DNA from: Bacillus sp. PK3_68
GTDB lineage: Bacteria > Bacillota > Bacilli > Bacillales > Domibacillaceae
Direction: 5' to 3'
DNA length: 64,000 bases
Assembly (NCBI RefSeq): GCF_003600835.1
Contig: NZ_NQYC01000001.1
Coordinates: forward strand, 4,053,001 to 4,117,000
The translations under genes were made by a program, and so were the position numbers. Below are positions 61,280 to 64,000 of the stretch, in pieces; the stretch's first letter is position 1; every line of letters begins with the position of its first letter. The notes under the pieces are model-generated. The model saw only the letters and a list, made by a program, of their open reading frames with translations, did not search any database and was not told where the DNA came from.

Positions 61280-64000
61280 ATGTTCCTGAAGAAACTGGAA
61301 ATTGCCGGATTTAAATCATTTGCTGAACGCGTTTCTGTCGAATTTGTCGATGGGGTAACAGCTGTAGTCGGTCCGAATGGTTCGGGGAAGAGCAACATTA
61401 CGGATGGGATACGCTGGGTACTTGGAGAGCAGTCAGCAAAGAGTTTGCGCGGCGGTAAAATGGAAGATGTCATTTTTGCTGGCAGCGATAGCCGCAAGCC
61501 GCTGAATTTTGCCGAAGTAACCCTAACTTTAAACAACGAAGCACAAACACTCCCGATTGAATACAGTGAGGTCAATGTAACAAGAAGGGTCTATCGTTCC
61601 GGGGACAGTGAATACTTTATTAATAAAAGGCCGTGCCGTCTCAAAGACATCGTTGATTTATTTATGGATTCGGGTCTTGGTAAGGAGGCTTTTTCTATCA
61701 TCGGCCAAGGCAAGGTAGAAGAAATATTGAATAGCAAACCAGAGGAGCGCCGGGCAATTTTTGAAGAGGCAGCTGGGGTGTTAAAGTATAAAAACCGGAA
61801 AAAGAAAGCGGAGAAAAAACTGGATGAAACACAAGAAAATCTTCTGCGTGTTCAAGACATTCTCCATGAATTAGAAGGGCAAATAGAGCCTTTGCGCATG
61901 CAGGCATCGATTGCGAGAGATTATCTTGACAAGAAAGAAGAAATGACCAGCTATGATATTGCGGTGATTGTTTATGAAATTGGCGAACTGCATACTCAAT
62001 GGGAACAGTTAAAAGCAAGCCATGCTGAGCATGCACAAGAAGAAACTGCGCTTTTTTCGAACCTTCAACAGAAAGAGGCAAAAGCAGAAGAATTGCGAAC
62101 GCAAATTACAGCCCTTGATGAGTCAGTGAATGATTTACAGGCGGTGCTTTTAGCTGCCAGCGAGGAACTGGAAAAGCTGGAAGGCCGTAAACAAGTGTTG
62201 CAGGAACGAAAAAAGAATGCGATCCAAAATGAGGGACAGCTGGCTGACAACTTAGCGGAAATCAAAGAAAAGATCCAACAGCTTTCTGTGCAGGCAGAGG
62301 ATTTAAGGAGAAAGACGGAAGCAGATAAAAAAGAAGAAGTTGAATTAAAGCAGCTGCTAGCAGTTAAGCAAGAAGAAATGAAGCAGCTTTCCAAAAACTT
62401 AGAAGAGGAAATTGAGTCGTTAAAAGCCGATTATATTGAGAGTCTGAACGTGCAGGCCTCTGCTAAAAATGAACGTCAGCACGTAAAACAGCAGATCGAA
62501 CAATTGGTGCACAGAAAAGAGCGGCTCGATGCTGAAAATAAAAAATATCTTGCCGAAAGACAGGAGATAGAGGCTAGAAAATCTGCTATTGATGAAGCAC
62601 TTGCTTCTGAGCAGGAGCGTGCAGCTATCCATGTAGACGCTTTGCATCGAGAGCAACAGCTTCTTGAAACAATGAAATCGAAATATGAAAAGCAGGAATC
62701 TAGTCTTTATCAAGCTTATCAAATTCTTCAGGATGCCAAATCGCGCAAAGAGATGCTTGAATCCTTGGAAGAGGACTATTCTGGCTTTTTTCAAGGCGTG
62801 AAGGAAATATTAAAAGCGAGAGACCGACAACTTTCAGGGATTGAAGGAGCGGTTGCTGAAATTATTGAGGTGCCTAAAAAATATGAAACGGCCATGGAAG
62901 TGGCTCTTGGTAGCAGCATGCAGCATATTATTACGGCTGATGAGCGGGCTGCCCGTGAAGCCATTGGTTATTTAAAGAAGCATCGATTTGGGCGGGCTAC
63001 CTTTTTGCCGTTAACTTCGATAAAGGAAAAAATATTCCCAGCCACCCTTTCTGCTCAGCTGGAAAATGACGATCGTTTCATCGGCATAGCGTCCAACCTT
63101 ATCAGCTTTCCAGAAGCATACAGCCCAGCTATAACCAATCTCCTTGGTCATACAGTAGTTGCTGCTCATTTAGAAGGAGCCAATGAGCTGGCTAAGCTCA
63201 TGAATTATCGTTACCGGATTGTAACGCTTGATGGAGATATTGTGAACCCCGGCGGTTCCATGACTGGAGGCGCTTTGAAGCAAAAAGGAAACTCATTGAT
63301 TAGCCGAAAAAACGAGCTCGAGTCCTTGAGAGTGAGACTTGCTTCAATGGAAGAAAAGACGATAGCTGCTGAACGTGAAGTGAAAAAATTAAAAGAGAGT
63401 ATACTCTCCAAAGAAGCTCTCCTTAAAGAGATGAGAGAGCAGACAGAACTAATAAGAGCCAATGAGCAGGAGCGGAAAAACGAACAGCTTGAATGGCAAT
63501 TTGCCTACCAAACCATTAACAGTCGCTTATCTATCTATGATTCAGAAAAGCAAGAGTTCGAAACGGAGCATCAAAGGCTTCAAGTGCTTTTAGAAAATGC
63601 GGAAAAACAATTAGTCATCAGTCAGCAGGAAATTGAGGAGCTCGATGTAAAAATCAAGAAGTTAACAGAACAAAAGGCTCATGAAAGCACGCTGAAGGAA
63701 ACAATCATGCAAACAATAAGCGAGCTTAATTCCAAGCTTGCCGTCAAGCAAGAGCAGTTGACATCAAGAAAAGAACGCCTTGAACAAGTGCTTGCTGAGT
63801 TGGCTGCTTCTGAACAAAAACATAAACAGTGGCATGAAGATATGAACTGGCTAAAAACAGAAATGTCAGCAAGCGGGCAGGGAGAAGAAGAATTGGACGA
63901 GGCTGCCCGGAAAAAGCGGCAGGATAAAGAAGAAATAAGCAAGCTTATTACTATGCGTAGAAATGAACGTATGGATAAGCTAGGCCGGCTGGAGGGCGAG
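61280..64000 (+). CDS. smc: Chromosome condensation and segregation ATPase SMC, 3' truncated by window edge
   Basis: SMC with ScpA and ScpB extrudes DNA loops and separates sister origins. The frame opens at ATG 61280 after GGGGAAAGGAAC and remains open for 907 codons to the end of the window, against about 1186 in B. subtilis. The Walker A loop GPNGSGKS is at residues 31-38, with FAGS and the R-loop region nearby. A first coiled coil covers about 170-500, the hinge about 506-670 (SGIEGAVAEIIEVPKKYETAMEVALG ... NPGGSMTGGA), and the return coiled coil follows. The signature and Walker B motifs lie beyond the window. ftsY usually follows. Confidence 0.97.
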   Translation, partial: MFLKKLEIAGFKSFAERVSVEFVDGVTAVVGPNGSGKSNITDGIRWVLGEQSAKSLRGGKMEDVIFAGSDSRKPLNFAEVTLTLNNEAQTLPIEYSEVNVTRRVYRSGDSEYFINKRPCRLKDIVDLFMDSGLGKEAFSIIGQGKVEEILNSKPEERRAIFEEAAGVLKYKNRKKKAEKKLDETQENLLRVQDILHELEGQIEPLRMQASIARDYLDKKEEMTSYDIAVIVYEIGELHTQWEQLKASHAEHAQEETALFSNLQQKEAKAEELRTQITALDESVNDLQAVLLAASEELEKLEGRKQVLQERKKNAIQNEGQLADNLAEIKEKIQQLSVQAEDLRRKTEADKKEEVELKQLLAVKQEEMKQLSKNLEEEIESLKADYIESLNVQASAKNERQHVKQQIEQLVHRKERLDAENKKYLAERQEIEARKSAIDEALASEQERAAIHVDALHREQQLLETMKSKYEKQESSLYQAYQILQDAKSRKEMLESLEEDYSGFFQGVKEILKARDRQLSGIEGAVAEIIEVPKKYETAMEVALGSSMQHIITADERAAREAIGYLKKHRFGRATFLPLTSIKEKIFPATLSAQLENDDRFIGIASNLISFPEAYSPAITNLLGHTVVAAHLEGANELAKLMNYRYRIVTLDGDIVNPGGSMTGGALKQKGNSLISRKNELESLRVRLASMEEKTIAAEREVKKLKESILSKEALLKEMREQTELIRANEQERKNEQLEWQFAYQTINSRLSIYDSEKQEFETEHQRLQVLLENAEKQLVISQQEIEELDVKIKKLTEQKAHESTLKETIMQTISELNSKLAVKQEQLTSRKERLEQVLAELAASEQKHKQWHEDMNWLKTEMSASGQGEEELDEAARKKRQDKEEISKLITMRRNERMDKLGRLEGE

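Overview
This window is a stretch of core chromosome from an endospore-forming member of the Bacillaceae (Bacillales). Gene order and protein sequences follow the Bacillus subtilis murD-to-smc region closely. Sporulation genes (spoVE, spoIIGA, sigE, sigG, spoVM), PyrR-type attenuators, a T-box leader, FapR, DivIVA, SepF, RemA and RqcH all support this. The genus cannot be fixed from sequence alone. I see no prophage, insertion sequence, CRISPR array, tRNA or rRNA gene.

Layout. 1-7.6 kb: the division and cell-wall cluster (murD partial, spoVE, murG, divIB, ftsA, ftsZ); murB, ylxW, ylxX and sbp, which B. subtilis has here, are absent. 7.7-10.7 kb: the sporulation sigma cluster (spoIIGA, sigE, sigG). 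10.7-14.8 kb: the ylm cluster with sepF and divIVA. 14.8-19.4 kb: T-box-controlled ileS, then lspA and rluD. 19.4-29.9 kb: the pyrimidine operon pyrR-B-C-AA-AB-K-D-F-E, without pyrP but with two PyrR hairpins between pyrR and pyrB. 30-34.5 kb: rqcH (the first of two minus-strand genes) divergent from a Ca2+-type P-ATPase. 34.5-48.8 kb: yloC, remA, gmk, rpoZ, coaBC, priA, def, fmt, rsmB, rlmN, prpC, prkC, rsgA, rpe. 48.8-56.1 kb: thiN, spoVM, rpmB (minus), the asp23-family gene, fakA, sdaAB, sdaAA, recG. 56.2-64 kb: the FapR-controlled lipid operon fapR-plsX-fabD-fabG, then acpP, rnc and the start of smc.

Two things stand out. First, five conserved genes (spoIIGA, ylmG, ylmH, rqcH, priA) are each broken by one -1 frameshift, and in every case the change is the apparent loss of one base from a homopolymer run. 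That pattern points to systematic sequencing error more than to five real pseudogenes, although the priA site could in principle be a recoding site. Second, a family of about 124-bp repeats fills the fabG-acpP gap in tandem and has one inverted copy directly upstream of the forespore promoter of sigG. The copies fold into a nested hairpin of about 100 nt, and differences between copies are compensated across the helices.

The rest is housekeeping: envelope growth and division, UMP synthesis, translation quality and start/stop processing, Ser/Thr signalling, phospholipid precursor supply and chromosome segregation. No new multi-gene system was found. The most novel material is non-coding: the repeat family, the tandem PyrR hairpins, the coaBC leader and a possible small RNA between spoVE and murG.
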